Positions 24,520 through 32,970 are shown, counted from the stretch's first letter. The stretch: DNA of 64,000 bases from Chitinophagaceae bacterium (GCA_019638595.1 JAHBTJ010000007.1:1-64000); one strand, 5' to 3'. Notes: a model not told the origin generated them from the sequence alone. A program made the numbers and translations.

Positions 24520-24747
24520 TTACTTTTTTAATAGTTTGAGTATGGTTTGCTGATTTTTAAGGATCTGGCTTAACATTTTCTGGTTTTTAATTATGTTTTT
24601 CTGGTTGCTGATGATTGTTTTTTGATTGGTGAGAATAGCGCTTTGGCTTGTTTTAATTATACCCTGGTTTTTAAGAATGGTACCCTGGTTGTCTTTAATT
24701 ATTTTCTGGTTGGTAATAACCAGTTTGTCATTTTGAATAGCGGCCAT
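24520..24747 (-). CDS. 75-residue heptad-repeat coiled-coil protein with Asn core layers
   Basis: After the N-terminus MAAIQNDK the protein is made of consecutive seven-residue repeats of the form I-x-x-N-Q-x-x (VITNQKI, IKDNQGT, ILKNQGI, IKTSQSA, ILTNQKT, IISNQKN, IIKNQKM), then a stretch with hydrophobic residues at both core positions (LSQILKN, QQTILKL) and LKK. Taking Ile as position a, Asn falls at position d in six of seven heptads, a pattern like the Asn-at-d layers of trimeric coiled coils. The DNA shows the same 21-base periodicity. There is no signal peptide. Function is unknown. It lies convergent to the mannan locus and upstream of the ABC importer on the same strand. Confidence 0.7.
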   Translation of the reverse strand: MAAIQNDKLVITNQKIIKDNQGTILKNQGIIKTSQSAILTNQKTIISNQKNIIKNQKMLSQILKNQQTILKLLKK

Positions 24748-24834
24748 AGTTGTTGAGCTTTAGTAGATGAAAAAATGTGATTTATTGCAAATGTTAATGT
24801 TGGCTTATACTGTTACCCCATTGCTGGTGTGGCA

Positions 24835-25917
24835 TTATTGTTTTTTAATGGTTGAAGGATCCGGTATCCATGCTTCATCAATGGGTGCGGGCGTTATTAC
24901 CTGCGGTACAAATTTGCGATCTATCAGCTCGTTCATAGGGATGTTTTTTGTCAGCAGCTTTAACTTTAATCCCTGATCCTGTATTTGCTGCAGGTCTTTA
25001 TCAGTAGGTGTAAGTTCCAGGTAACTTACTCTTTTGGGGTCAGCGGTCAGCACATAGTTCAGCACTTTTTGATCCTGCCTGAAATACGGCGCCGCTAATT
25101 TAGCGGCTTCTTCCCTGTGGGTTTCGGCCCATGCGCCCGACTCCGCTATACCCCTTACCAGGTCTTCCACCACACCCGGGTTTTGCTGTATCAGGTCTTC
25201 GTGCACCACCAACGCGCACGAAATAAAGTTAGGCCAAATATCGCGGGCGTAATATAAAACCCTTCCTATTCCGTCCAGCTCAGCTTTGGCGCAAAAGGGC
25301 TCTCCCACAATATAGGCGTCTATAGCTCCCGAAGCCAGGGATGTAGGCATATCCGGAGGAGGTAATATTATAAATTCAAGATCGTTGGGCTGCATACCAA
25401 AGTCTTCCATCAGCTTATGGATCACAAAATGCTGGTTGCTGTATAAGCTGGGTATTGCCATCTTCTTTCCCTTCAGGTCTTTCAGGCTTCTCGCTTTGCT
25501 GTTTTTTGCCACTATTACCTCTGTTCCATCCCTGTGCCCCAGGTAGCAGATCTTAACGGGAACGCCCTGTTCCCGGAGTTTCATGGCCAGGGGTACTATC
25601 ATAAAAGTCGCCTGTACCTGTTTGGCTTCCAGCGCGCTTACTACGGTAGGAAAATCGGTAAATACCCTTGAATTGAAATTGGTATTGGTTTGAGTGGTTT
25701 TAGAGGCAAAATCCGTAACCGGACAGGTAAGATGGCAGGTAACCGGTAAATAGCCCACCGTTAGCTCCCGGGTAGCTTTTTTATTTACGCCTTCATGTAT
25801 CACATCCCTGCTGCTTACAACCTTGCTTTTTCTCCACGGCTTATAGCGCAACAGGCCCAGGGTGGTTAGCACCACCACCACGCCCAGTATCAGCTTGCTG
25901 AAAGTAAATTTCATCAC
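24835..25917 (-). CDS. ABC transporter substrate-binding protein (NMT1/SsuA/NrtA-like)
   Basis: The 360-residue protein has one N-terminal membrane anchor (SKLILGVVVVLTTLGLLRY) and then the periplasmic-binding fold starting LTVGYLPVTCHLTCPVTDFASKT. The blocks QVQATFMIVPLAMKLREQGVPVKICYLGHRDGTEVIVAKNS, LKGKKMAIPSLYSNQHFVIHKL and LASGAIDAYIVGEPFCAKAE are typical of the nitrate/sulfonate/taurine/bicarbonate binding family. The GYLPxTCHL start resembles NrtA/CmpA-like members more than SsuA, but the ligand cannot be read. It is the last gene of a three-gene minus-strand operon (permease, ATPase, binding protein). No assimilation enzymes for nitrate, sulfonates or taurine are nearby. Confidence 0.88.
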   Translation of the reverse strand: MMKFTFSKLILGVVVVLTTLGLLRYKPWRKSKVVSSRDVIHEGVNKKATRELTVGYLPVTCHLTCPVTDFASKTTQTNTNFNSRVFTDFPTVVSALEAKQVQATFMIVPLAMKLREQGVPVKICYLGHRDGTEVIVAKNSKARSLKDLKGKKMAIPSLYSNQHFVIHKLMEDFGMQPNDLEFIILPPPDMPTSLASGAIDAYIVGEPFCAKAELDGIGRVLYYARDIWPNFISCALVVHEDLIQQNPGVVEDLVRGIAESGAWAETHREEAAKLAAPYFRQDQKVLNYVLTADPKRVSYLELTPTDKDLQQIQDQGLKLKLLTKNIPMNELIDRKFVPQVITPAPIDEAWIPDPSTIKKQ

Positions 25918-25975
25918 TATCGGTTTTTCCTGAAGTTCAAATGTAGTTCAATTATTTTTTTAAAGCGTACGTGTG

Positions 25976-26701
25976 TTATTGCGGTAATCCCAATGCCTGT
26001 AATATCTCCTTCATGGTTTCAATAACGGTGCCGCTTGTAAGATCCCTCGGGCGGGCTGTACCTATCACCAGTTCCCTGCATATGGTTGCCGGGCGATTCG
26101 ATAATACCAACACCCGGTCTGCCAGTTGTGCCGCTTCTTCAATATCATGCGTTACAAAAACAACGGTACGCGGCCGTTGCTTTAATATTCTCACCAGTTC
26201 CAAACGCATCCGCAATCTCGTCTGGTAGTCCAAAGCCGAAAAAGGCTCATCCATCAGTAATATATCCGATCGCCCCGCCAGTGCTCTTGCCAGCTCTACC
26301 CGCTGCCTCATTCCTCCCGATAATTCGTGGGGATAGTGGTTTTCAAACCCTTCCAGGTGAATTAATTCAACCAGTTCCTTTCTTTCTTTTGTACGTTGCG
26401 TGGTATTGCCAATGGGTTGTAAGCCCATATCTATATTCTCCGACACGGTAAGCCAGGGAAAAAGCCCATCCTGCTGGTATACTGTTCGTATAATGCCTGT
26501 TTTATGTACGGTGCCCGATGAGGGTTGTATATAACCAGACAACAGGTTGAGTATAGTTGTTTTTCCACAGCCGGAAGGGCCCACCAAAACAACCACTTCT
26601 CCTGCATTCACCTGCAGGGTTAATTCTTTTAATACAGCAGTAGCGCCGTAGCTGTGCGATACATTTTGCAATACCAGGCTCGCTTCTTTTTTATCGTTCA
26701 T
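25976..26701 (-). CDS. ABC transporter ATP-binding protein (SsuB/TauB/NrtD class)
   Basis: The 241-residue protein has Walker A GPSGCGKTT, the signature LSGGMRQR, Walker B ILLMDEPFSALD and the H-loop FVTHDIEEA, with the family-typical LSNRPATI near the end. It powers import of the ligand delivered by the neighbouring binding protein. Its start overlaps the end of the permease gene by 11 bp (26691-26701), which indicates coupled translation; the binding-protein gene follows after 58 bp. Length and motifs are normal for a nitrate/sulfonate/taurine importer ATPase. Confidence 0.93.
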   Translation of the reverse strand: MNDKKEASLVLQNVSHSYGATAVLKELTLQVNAGEVVVLVGPSGCGKTTILNLLSGYIQPSSGTVHKTGIIRTVYQQDGLFPWLTVSENIDMGLQPIGNTTQRTKERKELVELIHLEGFENHYPHELSGGMRQRVELARALAGRSDILLMDEPFSALDYQTRLRMRLELVRILKQRPRTVVFVTHDIEEAAQLADRVLVLSNRPATICRELVIGTARPRDLTSGTVIETMKEILQALGLPQ

Positions 26702-27485
26702 ATCCCCATCTTACATTTGGAAGTTTAGTTAATTGGGCCAGCAACCTGTCAATTCCCATGCCCAGCACGCCAATTACTATCATATAACATACGGCCGAGT
26801 CCAGCCGCAATCCATTGCGGGCTTCCCATATGCCATAGCCCAGTCCATCCTGGCATCCTACCATTTCTGCCGCCACAATTACTACCCACGAAATTCCGTA
26901 GCTTACACGCAACGCCGTTATTACCTGCGGTAAAACGGAGGGAAAAGTAACTTTCGTCAGCAGATCCCAACCGGTATAATTATACTCTTTTGCTACCCTG
27001 AAATAAATGCTGGGTATGGTAGCCACTGCCGACATGGTAGCCAGTGCCAGCGGGAAAAAAGTTGCCATAAATATCAGGAAGATGGCCGGCTTATCGCCAA
27101 TATGGAACCATAGTATGGCAAAAGGGATCCAGGCTAGTGGCGACAGGAATCGGAAAAAATTCAGCATGGGCACAAAAGCCTTGCGGGCATACACATGCTG
27201 TCCCAGCCACAAACCTAAGGGAATACCCAATGCGGCGGACAAAACAAAGCCTACAGCTACCCTCCATAACGACGCGATTATATCGTTTACCAGGCGTCCC
27301 GCCTGAAATTCTTCTTTAAAGCTTTTTACTACCGAAGCAGGAGAGGGTAAGGCATATGCAGGGAACAGGTTGGTATAGGACACAATGAACCATAACAGGA
27401 TAAAACCAACGAGCACGGCAACGGGTAATAGAATGCCGGCCGTCTTTCTTTTCCGGATCGCATTTTCGGGATTGATCATACGCAC
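26691..27485 (-). CDS. ABC transporter permease (SsuC/TauC/NrtB class)
   Basis: The 264-residue inner-membrane protein has about six transmembrane segments and the binding-protein-dependent permease motif (EYNYTGWDLLTKVTFPSVLPQVITALRVSYGISWVVIVAAEM), which contacts the ATPase. The LSPLAWIPFAILWFHIGDKPAIFLIFMATFFP block is typical of sulfonate, taurine and nitrate permeases. It is the first gene of the operon. Two start codons are possible, 27485 (MRMINPEN) or 27479 (MINPEN), and the sequence does not decide. The tRNA-Arg gene lies 62 bp upstream on the same strand. Confidence 0.92.
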   Translation of the reverse strand: MRMINPENAIRKRKTAGILLPVAVLVGFILLWFIVSYTNLFPAYALPSPASVVKSFKEEFQAGRLVNDIIASLWRVAVGFVLSAALGIPLGLWLGQHVYARKAFVPMLNFFRFLSPLAWIPFAILWFHIGDKPAIFLIFMATFFPLALATMSAVATIPSIYFRVAKEYNYTGWDLLTKVTFPSVLPQVITALRVSYGISWVVIVAAEMVGCQDGLGYGIWEARNGLRLDSAVCYMIVIGVLGMGIDRLLAQLTKLPNVRWGYER

Positions 27486-27546
27486 TTTTGTTTTGGTATT
27501 ACAGCTTTCGCCCAGGCCGCTGAGGATGATGATTGGTGGGGTAGTG

Positions 27547-27618
27547 TAGCCTCGACAGGAATCGAACCTGTATCTGGAGCTTCGGAAACTCTTATACTAT
27601 CCATTGTACTACGAGGCC
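27547..27618 (-). tRNA. tRNA-Arg (anticodon CCG)
   Basis: On the minus strand the sequence folds as a cloverleaf: acceptor GGCCTCG pairing with CGAGGCT (one G-U), D-arm region GTACAATGGATAGTAT, anticodon loop TTCCGAA giving anticodon CCG, and T-arm ACAGG-TTCGATT-CCTGT. The 3' CCA is not encoded. It should decode CGG. A damaged second copy lies immediately upstream at 27681-27814. Confidence 0.93.
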
Positions 27619-27680
27619 TTATGTAAGGCGGAGGTCCTGAGTTATCATTCGGGACGCCAACCTGAATTATTCATTTTCAT

Positions 27681-27814
27681 AGGAATCGAACCTGCCCGCC
27701 CGACTGGCGCCAGTCGAACGGGTATCCGGAGCTTCGTTCCAACCGTAGGCCGGGATCATACTATCCCCGCCCGAACGTTCCGTCCGGTACGGGCGGGCAT
27801 TGTACTGCGAGGCC
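27681..27814 (-). pseudogene. Disrupted tRNA-Arg copy carrying GC-rich palindromic inserts
   Basis: The segment repeats the neighbouring tRNA-Arg in pieces: AGGAATCGAACCTG (27681-27694), a GGAGCTTCG block (27723-27736), ATACTATCC (27758-27766) and ATTGTACTGCGAGGCC (27799-27814) on the plus strand. Between them lie a 28-base insert (27695-27722), a 21-base block replacing 9 bases of the anticodon arm (27737-27757), and a 32-base insert (27767-27798). The first and third are palindromic and GC-rich (arms CCCGCCCG/CGGGCGGG in the third). The 3' acceptor strand is missing and the anticodon is destroyed, so it cannot be a working tRNA. Confidence 0.8.
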
Positions 27815-27845
27815 TTGTGGAATTTCAAAATTTGAAAATGAACTA

Positions 27846-27867
27846 ATTTGAAAATGCATTTTCAAAT
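27846..27867. repeat. 22-bp perfect AT-rich palindrome
   Basis: The half-site ATTTGAAAATG is perfectly inverted around 27856/27857. Further copies of AATTTGAAAAT or ATTTTCAAATT flank it (around 27833 and 27891). It lies just after the marC stop and may form a 3' hairpin, but no T-run typical of an intrinsic terminator is present. Confidence 0.6.
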
Positions 27868-27885
27868 CTTCAAATTGTTTAATTT

Positions 27886-28461
27886 TCAAATTAATCCCGG
27901 TGCATTGCTGGCAAATATTTTTACTGCAATGGCGAGCAATATTACGCCAAAAAATTTACGTACGGCAATTAAACCGGCATTACCCAGCAGCCTGGCTATC
28001 AGTCCCAGCGATTTCAGCACCACAAATATGATGACCAGGTTGATAATAATGGCGGCCAGCAGGGTAGTTTGCCCGTAGTTCGCTTTGAGGGAAATAATGG
28101 TGGTAAGCGTTCCCGAACCGGCTATTAAAGGAAAAGCAATAGGAACCAGCGTAGCGGCTTTCACGTCTTTTTCGCTCTTAAAAAACTCCATCCCCAGCAC
28201 CATTTCCAGTCCCAGGATGAAAATCACTATAGAACCACCTACGGCAAAAGATCTTACATCCAGCCCTAAAATGTGTAAAAACCCTTCCCCGGCATATAAA
28301 AAAACGATCATGAGTGCCCCCGAAATAACAGTGGCCCTTAATTCCTTAATAGGACCCGATTTTTGTTGTATGGAGATGAGGATGGGAATAGAGCCAATAA
28401 TATCAATTACAGCAAACAGTGTAAAAACTACTGTAAGCAACTCATTAAAATCAATGGGCAT
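27886..28461 (-). CDS. MarC family integral membrane protein
   Basis: The protein has six hydrophobic segments over 191 residues from the chosen start (MPIDFNELLTVVFTLFAVIDIIGSIPILISI). The family motif (NELL-V-F-LFAVIDIIGSIPI) and the later VPIAFPLIAGSGTLTTIISL and GVILLAIAVKIFASNAPGLI blocks are characteristic of the MarC/UPF0056 family. These are inner-membrane proteins of uncertain transport role; the early link of MarC to antibiotic resistance was not upheld. An upstream ATG at 28479 would add six residues. It follows a small membrane protein gene on the same strand with a 98-bp gap. Confidence 0.9.
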   Translation of the reverse strand: MPIDFNELLTVVFTLFAVIDIIGSIPILISIQQKSGPIKELRATVISGALMIVFLYAGEGFLHILGLDVRSFAVGGSIVIFILGLEMVLGMEFFKSEKDVKAATLVPIAFPLIAGSGTLTTIISLKANYGQTTLLAAIIINLVIIFVVLKSLGLIARLLGNAGLIAVRKFFGVILLAIAVKIFASNAPGLI

Positions 28462-28559
28462 AATGCTGAATTTGAGCAAAGGTATACGAAAGAAATATCC
28501 CTGAACCGGTAAACAGTATTATCAAAACGTATAATCCCGTTGAAATAGCAGCGGGGAGC

Positions 28560-28775
28560 TTAGCTTCTGTGGCTTTTCCACCAGCGATACATGATAACCC
28601 CCATAGCTGCAAAAGGAACAAGCGCCAGGTAAAGAATTCCTGTATTGAGCGCTTTAGCGGGGGCTTCACCCATTTGCTGAGCCGTTTTTGTACAGATAGA
28701 GCACTGCGCGGCCAGGTTGATCGTACATACCAGCAATACTCCCATGCAAACTAACCTTACAAATGCCCGCTTCAT
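28560..28775 (-). CDS. Small secreted/membrane protein with CxxC motif
   Basis: This 71-residue product has a signal-like N-terminus (RLVCMGVLLVCTINLAAQ), then CSICTKTAQQMGEAPAKALNTG, and one transmembrane segment (ILYLALVPFAAMGVIMYRWW) with a basic tail. The mature CSIC pair just after the signal cleavage site could bind metal or act in redox chemistry (inference). The organised signal, CxxC and anchor layout supports a real gene. I do not know a named family. It is divergent from the NAD synthetase gene (115 bp apart). Confidence 0.7.
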   Translation of the reverse strand: MKRAFVRLVCMGVLLVCTINLAAQCSICTKTAQQMGEAPAKALNTGILYLALVPFAAMGVIMYRWWKSHRS

Positions 28776-28890
28776 AATAAATGTAAATTAATAAGGCAAA
28801 GTTACAACGAATAACAAAACGGGCGACCCTTTTGGCACAGCAATAACAGCAATAAAAAATAGTATATCTGCTAAGCCTTAATTTTGGAGC

Positions 28891-30618
28891 ATGAAAATAG
28901 CACTGGCCCAGCAAAACTACCATATAGGCAATTTTGAAAGCAATACTCATAAAATAATAGCAGCAATACAAAAGGCAAAGGCACAGAAGGCGGACCTGGT
29001 TGTTTTTTCCGAATTAAGTGTATGCGGTTATCCTCCCCGCGATTTCTTGGAATTTGAAGATTTTATTAACCAGTGTTATGCATCGGTAGAAAAGATAAAA
29101 GAAGAAGCGACCGGCATTGCCATTATTATCGGCGCCCCGCAAAGAAACCCGGCTAAGCTGGGCAAAGACCTTTTTAATGCCGCCTGGTTTTTATATAATG
29201 GTGAAGTAACAGGAATTGCCCAAAAAACATTGCTGCCCACCTACGATGTTTTTGATGAATACCGGTATTTTGAACCCGCGTTCGAATGGAATGTAATTAC
29301 GTTTAAAGAACATCGTATAGCTCTTACGATATGCGAAGATATCTGGAACCTGGGCGATAATCCTTTGTACAGGGTTTGCCCTATGGATATACTGGCGCAA
29401 CAGCAGCCGGATATCATGATCAATATTTCAGCATCCCCCTTCGACTACGATCACGACGAAGACCGTAAAGAAGTGGCACGCGCCAACGTGTTAAAATACG
29501 GGCTGCCGCTGCTGTATTGCAACGCGGTAGGATCGCAAACGGAGATTGTATTCGACGGTGGTAGTCTTGCCTATGATGCTGATGGCAACCTGCTGAAAGA
29601 GATGAAATACTTTGAAGAAGATTTTTGCATCATAGATATACCGGCAAAAAACAGCAGCCGGCAGGTAAAGGATGTAGAACGTCAGCCTGCTGTTGCTTCG
29701 GGCCTTACCGATAAGGAAATGCGGGTTTCTAAGGTAAGTAATCCTGATAAGATCATCGGGTTTCTCACTGCTGAAAATAACATCAGGCAAATACATGAAG
29801 CATTGGTGCTGGGCATTAAAGACTATTTCAGCAAAATGGGCTTTACCAAAGCTATACTGGGCAGCAGCGGCGGTATAGACAGCGCTGTAACGCTTGCACT
29901 GGCTTGTGAAGCGTTGGGGACTGAAAATGTTCGCGCCATATTAATGCCTTCTCCCTTTTCATCAGATCATTCGGTAAACGATGCGGTGCAACTGAGCGAA
30001 ACATTAGGCAATCCTTACGATATCATTCCCATTAAAAATGTATACGATTCTTTTCTTGATACATTAAAACCTGTATTTAAAGATCTGCCGTTCAGCCTTG
30101 CCGAAGAAAATATACAAAGCCGCTCAAGAGGTAACCTGCTGATGGCGATAGCTAATAAGTTTGGATATATATTGCTCAATACTTCCAACAAAAGCGAGCT
30201 GGCAACAGGCTACGGCACTTTGTACGGCGACATGGCGGGTGGACTGAGCGTATTGGGCGATGTGTATAAAATGCAGGTATACGCATTAGCGAGGTATATC
30301 AACCGTGAAAAGGAGATCATTCCGGGAAATATCATCACAAAAGCGCCTTCCGCGGAATTGCGTCCCAATCAAAAGGACAGCGACAGCCTGCCTGAATACG
30401 ATATACTGGATAAAGTATTATACCAGTATATTGAAAGACGGCAGGGTCCTAAAGAGATCATAGCAATGGGCGTAACACCCGCATTAGTAACACGTATACT
30501 AAAGCTGGTAAACAGCAACGAGTACAAACGCAACCAGTTTTGTCCTATAATAAGGGTAAGCTCCAAGGCGTTTGGTGTGGGCAGAAGAGTACCCATAGTA
30601 GGCAAATACCTGAGTTAA
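28891..30618 (+). CDS. nadE: Glutamine-dependent NAD+ synthetase
   Basis: The 575-residue protein is a two-domain enzyme. The N-terminal nitrilase-fold glutaminase has the Glu-Lys-Cys triad at Glu41 (VVFSELSVCGYPPRD), Lys112 (QKTLLPTYDVFDEYRYFEP) and Cys148 (TICEDIW). The C-terminal synthetase has the ATP pyrophosphatase loop GSSGGIDSAVT (SGGIDS at 326-331), plus NTSNKSELATGYGTLYGDMAGGLS and APSAELRPNQKDSDSLPEYDILD. It converts deamido-NAD to NAD in the cytoplasm using glutamine or ammonia. It is followed after 26 bp by the asparagine synthetase gene, another glutamine amidotransferase. Confidence 0.96.
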   Translation: MKIALAQQNYHIGNFESNTHKIIAAIQKAKAQKADLVVFSELSVCGYPPRDFLEFEDFINQCYASVEKIKEEATGIAIIIGAPQRNPAKLGKDLFNAAWFLYNGEVTGIAQKTLLPTYDVFDEYRYFEPAFEWNVITFKEHRIALTICEDIWNLGDNPLYRVCPMDILAQQQPDIMINISASPFDYDHDEDRKEVARANVLKYGLPLLYCNAVGSQTEIVFDGGSLAYDADGNLLKEMKYFEEDFCIIDIPAKNSSRQVKDVERQPAVASGLTDKEMRVSKVSNPDKIIGFLTAENNIRQIHEALVLGIKDYFSKMGFTKAILGSSGGIDSAVTLALACEALGTENVRAILMPSPFSSDHSVNDAVQLSETLGNPYDIIPIKNVYDSFLDTLKPVFKDLPFSLAEENIQSRSRGNLLMAIANKFGYILLNTSNKSELATGYGTLYGDMAGGLSVLGDVYKMQVYALARYINREKEIIPGNIITKAPSAELRPNQKDSDSLPEYDILDKVLYQYIERRQGPKEIIAMGVTPALVTRILKLVNSNEYKRNQFCPIIRVSSKAFGVGRRVPIVGKYLS

Positions 30619-30644
30619 CCGTATATACTACATAACTTTTATTC

Positions 30645-32504
30645 ATGTGTGGCATTGCCGGTATAATATCTCCCGATACAGGATTGATTGATCCGCAACG
30701 GTTAAAAAAAATGTCGGATGCGCTGGCTCATCGCGGCCCGGATGGAGAAGCTGTATGGATAAACAAAAACGGTACTACCGGTTTTGCTCACCGCCGCCTT
30801 GCTGTTATTGATCTGTCGCCCGCGGGGGCACAACCTATGCATTATCCTTCGGCTGCTGATGCCCGTTACACGATCGTACACAATGGGGAGATATACAATT
30901 ATATTGAACTGAGAGAAACCCTGCAGGCGAAGGGATATATTTTTCATTCACGATCCGATACGGAAGTTATACTGGCAGCCTACGACTGCTATAAAGAAAG
31001 CTGTTTAAACCTGTTTGATGGTATGTTCGCCTTTGCCATTTGGGATGAACAGGAGCAACAATTATTTGCCGCCCGCGACAGGTTTGGCGAAAAGCCTTTT
31101 TTTTATCATTATGATGGCAATACACTGTGCTTTGGCAGTGAAATGAAAGCTTTATGGGCGATAAAGATAGAAAAGCGTATAGACGAGCAGGTGCTGCTGT
31201 ATTACCTGGCCTCGGGGTCTGTACAGTCGCCTGTATATAAGCATAGAACTTTTTACAGGAGCATACAGTCGCTGCCCGCCGCTCACTCATTGGTTTTTAG
31301 CCCGGCAAAAAACGGTATTGAAACAAAGCAATGGTGGAATATGGATGTTAACGCGAAGGAGTATACGGAGGGTGAGGCGATTGACCGGTTCAGGTCGCTT
31401 TTTTCGCTTTCGGTAAAACGACGGTTACGAAGCGATGTTCCTGCAGGCACCAACCTGAGCGGGGGATTGGACAGCGCTTCTATTGCGGCTGTAGTAAAGG
31501 AGCTGGCTGGCAGCGGCAATTATAACAGCTTTTCGGTAGTTTTTCCCGGCTTTGAAAAAGATGAATCAAAATACATAAAAGAGGTAACAGGCAGCTTACA
31601 TATCCCCAACTTCAGCATATCTCCTGCCGCCGGTGATTTTATAAATGATTTTGAAGAGCTGTGTTATCACCAGGAGCTTCCTTTTGATTCGGCAGGCGTT
31701 TACCTGCAGTTCGCGTTAAGCAGGCTTGCCAAACAGCACAATACAAAAGTATTGCTCGACGGGCAGGGAGCCGATGAGATCCTGGCCGGGTATACCAAAT
31801 ATTTTCATTACTACCTGCAGGAGCTGATCCGCGGAGGATCGTGGAGGCGCTTCGGGAATGAGCGAAAGGGGTTGCTGAGCAACAATATTCATATAAAGTG
31901 GGGTTACAAAAACTACCTGGCAGCTTTTCTGCCCGGTGTTGCCGCTTCTTTTCTTCGAAAAAAAGAAATACGAAGACTGGAACATACGGATGGCGAGATA
32001 GAGGAAGATTTTTTGAATGAATTTCTTGACGATAACATGTTTTTTAAGCCTGTTGTAAAAGGGCTGCACGATATATTGCATTACAATGCTTTTCAATCGG
32101 GACTGGAAGACCTGCTGCGGTATGCAGATCGCAATTCAATGGCTTTTGGCAGGGAACTAAGGCTTCCTTTTCTGGATCATGAACTGGTAACGTTTATTTT
32201 TTCGTTACCCGCGCAGTATAAAATACGCAACGGATATTCAAAATGGATATTGAGAGAAGCCATGAAAAACAGTCTCCCTCCTTCTGTAACAGGACGAAAA
32301 GATAAAACCGGCTTTGAACCACCGCAACTGCAATGGATGAAGGCGCCGGCAGTGCAGGAACGTATATATGCCTGCAGGAAAAAACTTTCGGAAGCCGGCA
32401 TTCTTAAAAAAAGCAAAGTAGGTATTCCTGTGCGCCCCGTTACCGCTTATGCGGCGGATAATATGGATTGGCGATACCTGGTAACCGGCGCCCTGCTTCC
32501 CTGA
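30645..32504 (+). CDS. asnB: Asparagine synthetase (glutamine-hydrolysing) family
   Basis: The 619-residue protein starts MCGIAG, exposing the catalytic Cys2 of a class II glutaminase after Met removal; the glutaminase domain includes LAHRGPDGE, FAHRRLAVIDLSPAGAQPM and the IVHNGEIYNYIELR block. The C-terminal synthase domain has the PP-loop LSGGLDSASIAAV (SGGLDS 272-277), LLDGQGADEILAGY, and DRNSMAFGRELRLPFLDHELV. It makes asparagine from aspartate. Relatives of this length also serve in envelope polysaccharide or peptide amidation, so the exact acceptor is less sure than the chemistry. The stop codon lies in the loop of the hairpin at 32491-32516. Confidence 0.88.
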   Translation: MCGIAGIISPDTGLIDPQRLKKMSDALAHRGPDGEAVWINKNGTTGFAHRRLAVIDLSPAGAQPMHYPSAADARYTIVHNGEIYNYIELRETLQAKGYIFHSRSDTEVILAAYDCYKESCLNLFDGMFAFAIWDEQEQQLFAARDRFGEKPFFYHYDGNTLCFGSEMKALWAIKIEKRIDEQVLLYYLASGSVQSPVYKHRTFYRSIQSLPAAHSLVFSPAKNGIETKQWWNMDVNAKEYTEGEAIDRFRSLFSLSVKRRLRSDVPAGTNLSGGLDSASIAAVVKELAGSGNYNSFSVVFPGFEKDESKYIKEVTGSLHIPNFSISPAAGDFINDFEELCYHQELPFDSAGVYLQFALSRLAKQHNTKVLLDGQGADEILAGYTKYFHYYLQELIRGGSWRRFGNERKGLLSNNIHIKWGYKNYLAAFLPGVAASFLRKKEIRRLEHTDGEIEEDFLNEFLDDNMFFKPVVKGLHDILHYNAFQSGLEDLLRYADRNSMAFGRELRLPFLDHELVTFIFSLPAQYKIRNGYSKWILREAMKNSLPPSVTGRKDKTGFEPPQLQWMKAPAVQERIYACRKKLSEAGILKKSKVGIPVRPVTAYAADNMDWRYLVTGALLP

Positions 32505-32516
32505 ATGAAAGCAGGG
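32491..32516 (+). terminator. Terminator-like hairpin overlapping the asnB stop
   Basis: CCCTGCTT (32491-32498) pairs with AAGCAGGG (32509-32516). The asnB stop TGA (32502-32504) lies in the loop, so the left arm is coding. Only four T follow after CCGGC, so it is a weak intrinsic terminator or an mRNA 3'-end stabiliser. Confidence 0.55.
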
Positions 32517-32526
32517 CCGGCTTTTG

Positions 32527-32970
32527 TTATGGCTGTTTCTTAAGCTTTTCGTAAAGCTCACTTTCGCCGGTTCCGTTGAACCGGATACTGTACCAGTACC
32601 TGTTGTCTTCCGCTTTAATAAAATAGGCGGTGTTTTCACCCGAAGTAATTTCAGTAACGCCAAAAGCTGTTTTATTTGCGTAAGAATGCTGCAAAGCGTT
32701 CAGGATGGGAGTGGGCAGTAAAGCGGGCTTATAAAAACGCATGGAGCTGGTAATATTTCCATGCGCATCATAATAAACGATATATCTTACATCTCCCTGG
32801 AAGAAACGGACAGTATAACTCTGGTCGTTTTCATACCATTTTACCTGCTCGGCGCTTGTAAAAGTTGCTTTAAACGATCTTAAAACTTTTTCATTCACTT
32901 TGGTGGGGCCGCCGGCAAATACACTTGCTGTAAGCAGTGTAAACAATGACAAGACAAATAACCTTTTCAT
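32527..32970 (-). CDS. Small secreted protein, PepSY-like
   Basis: This 147-residue protein has a signal peptide (MKRLFVLSLFTLLTASVFAGG) and a single alpha/beta domain with VLRSFKATFTSAEQVKWYENDQSYTVRFFQGDVRYIVYYDAHGNITSSMRFY. The layout (helix, xxVKWxxxxxxYxVxFxxxxxRxxxxYDxxGxxxxxxR) matches the short periplasmic proteins of Bacteroidota related to PepSY-like and beta-lactamase-inhibitor-like folds. The role is unknown. The gene is convergent with asnB and stands alone, with a 307-bp gap to the next gene. Confidence 0.78.
   Translation of the reverse strand: MKRLFVLSLFTLLTASVFAGGPTKVNEKVLRSFKATFTSAEQVKWYENDQSYTVRFFQGDVRYIVYYDAHGNITSSMRFYKPALLPTPILNALQHSYANKTAFGVTEITSGENTAYFIKAEDNRYWYSIRFNGTGESELYEKLKKQP

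Noticed and set aside
24520-24747. CRISPR-like reading of the 21-base periodic sequence
   Set aside because: The periodicity is continuous, degenerate and in-frame with a heptad protein; there are no spacers.
28451-28669. Minus-strand 72-codon frame with a hydrophobic C-terminus
   Set aside because: It overlaps both the small CxxC protein gene and the marC start in another frame, and the N-terminal half has no protein character.
28879-28886. TAATTTTG as promoter of nadE
   Set aside because: It lies only 4 bp before the ATG and has no -33 element at the usual distance, so it would start transcription inside the gene.
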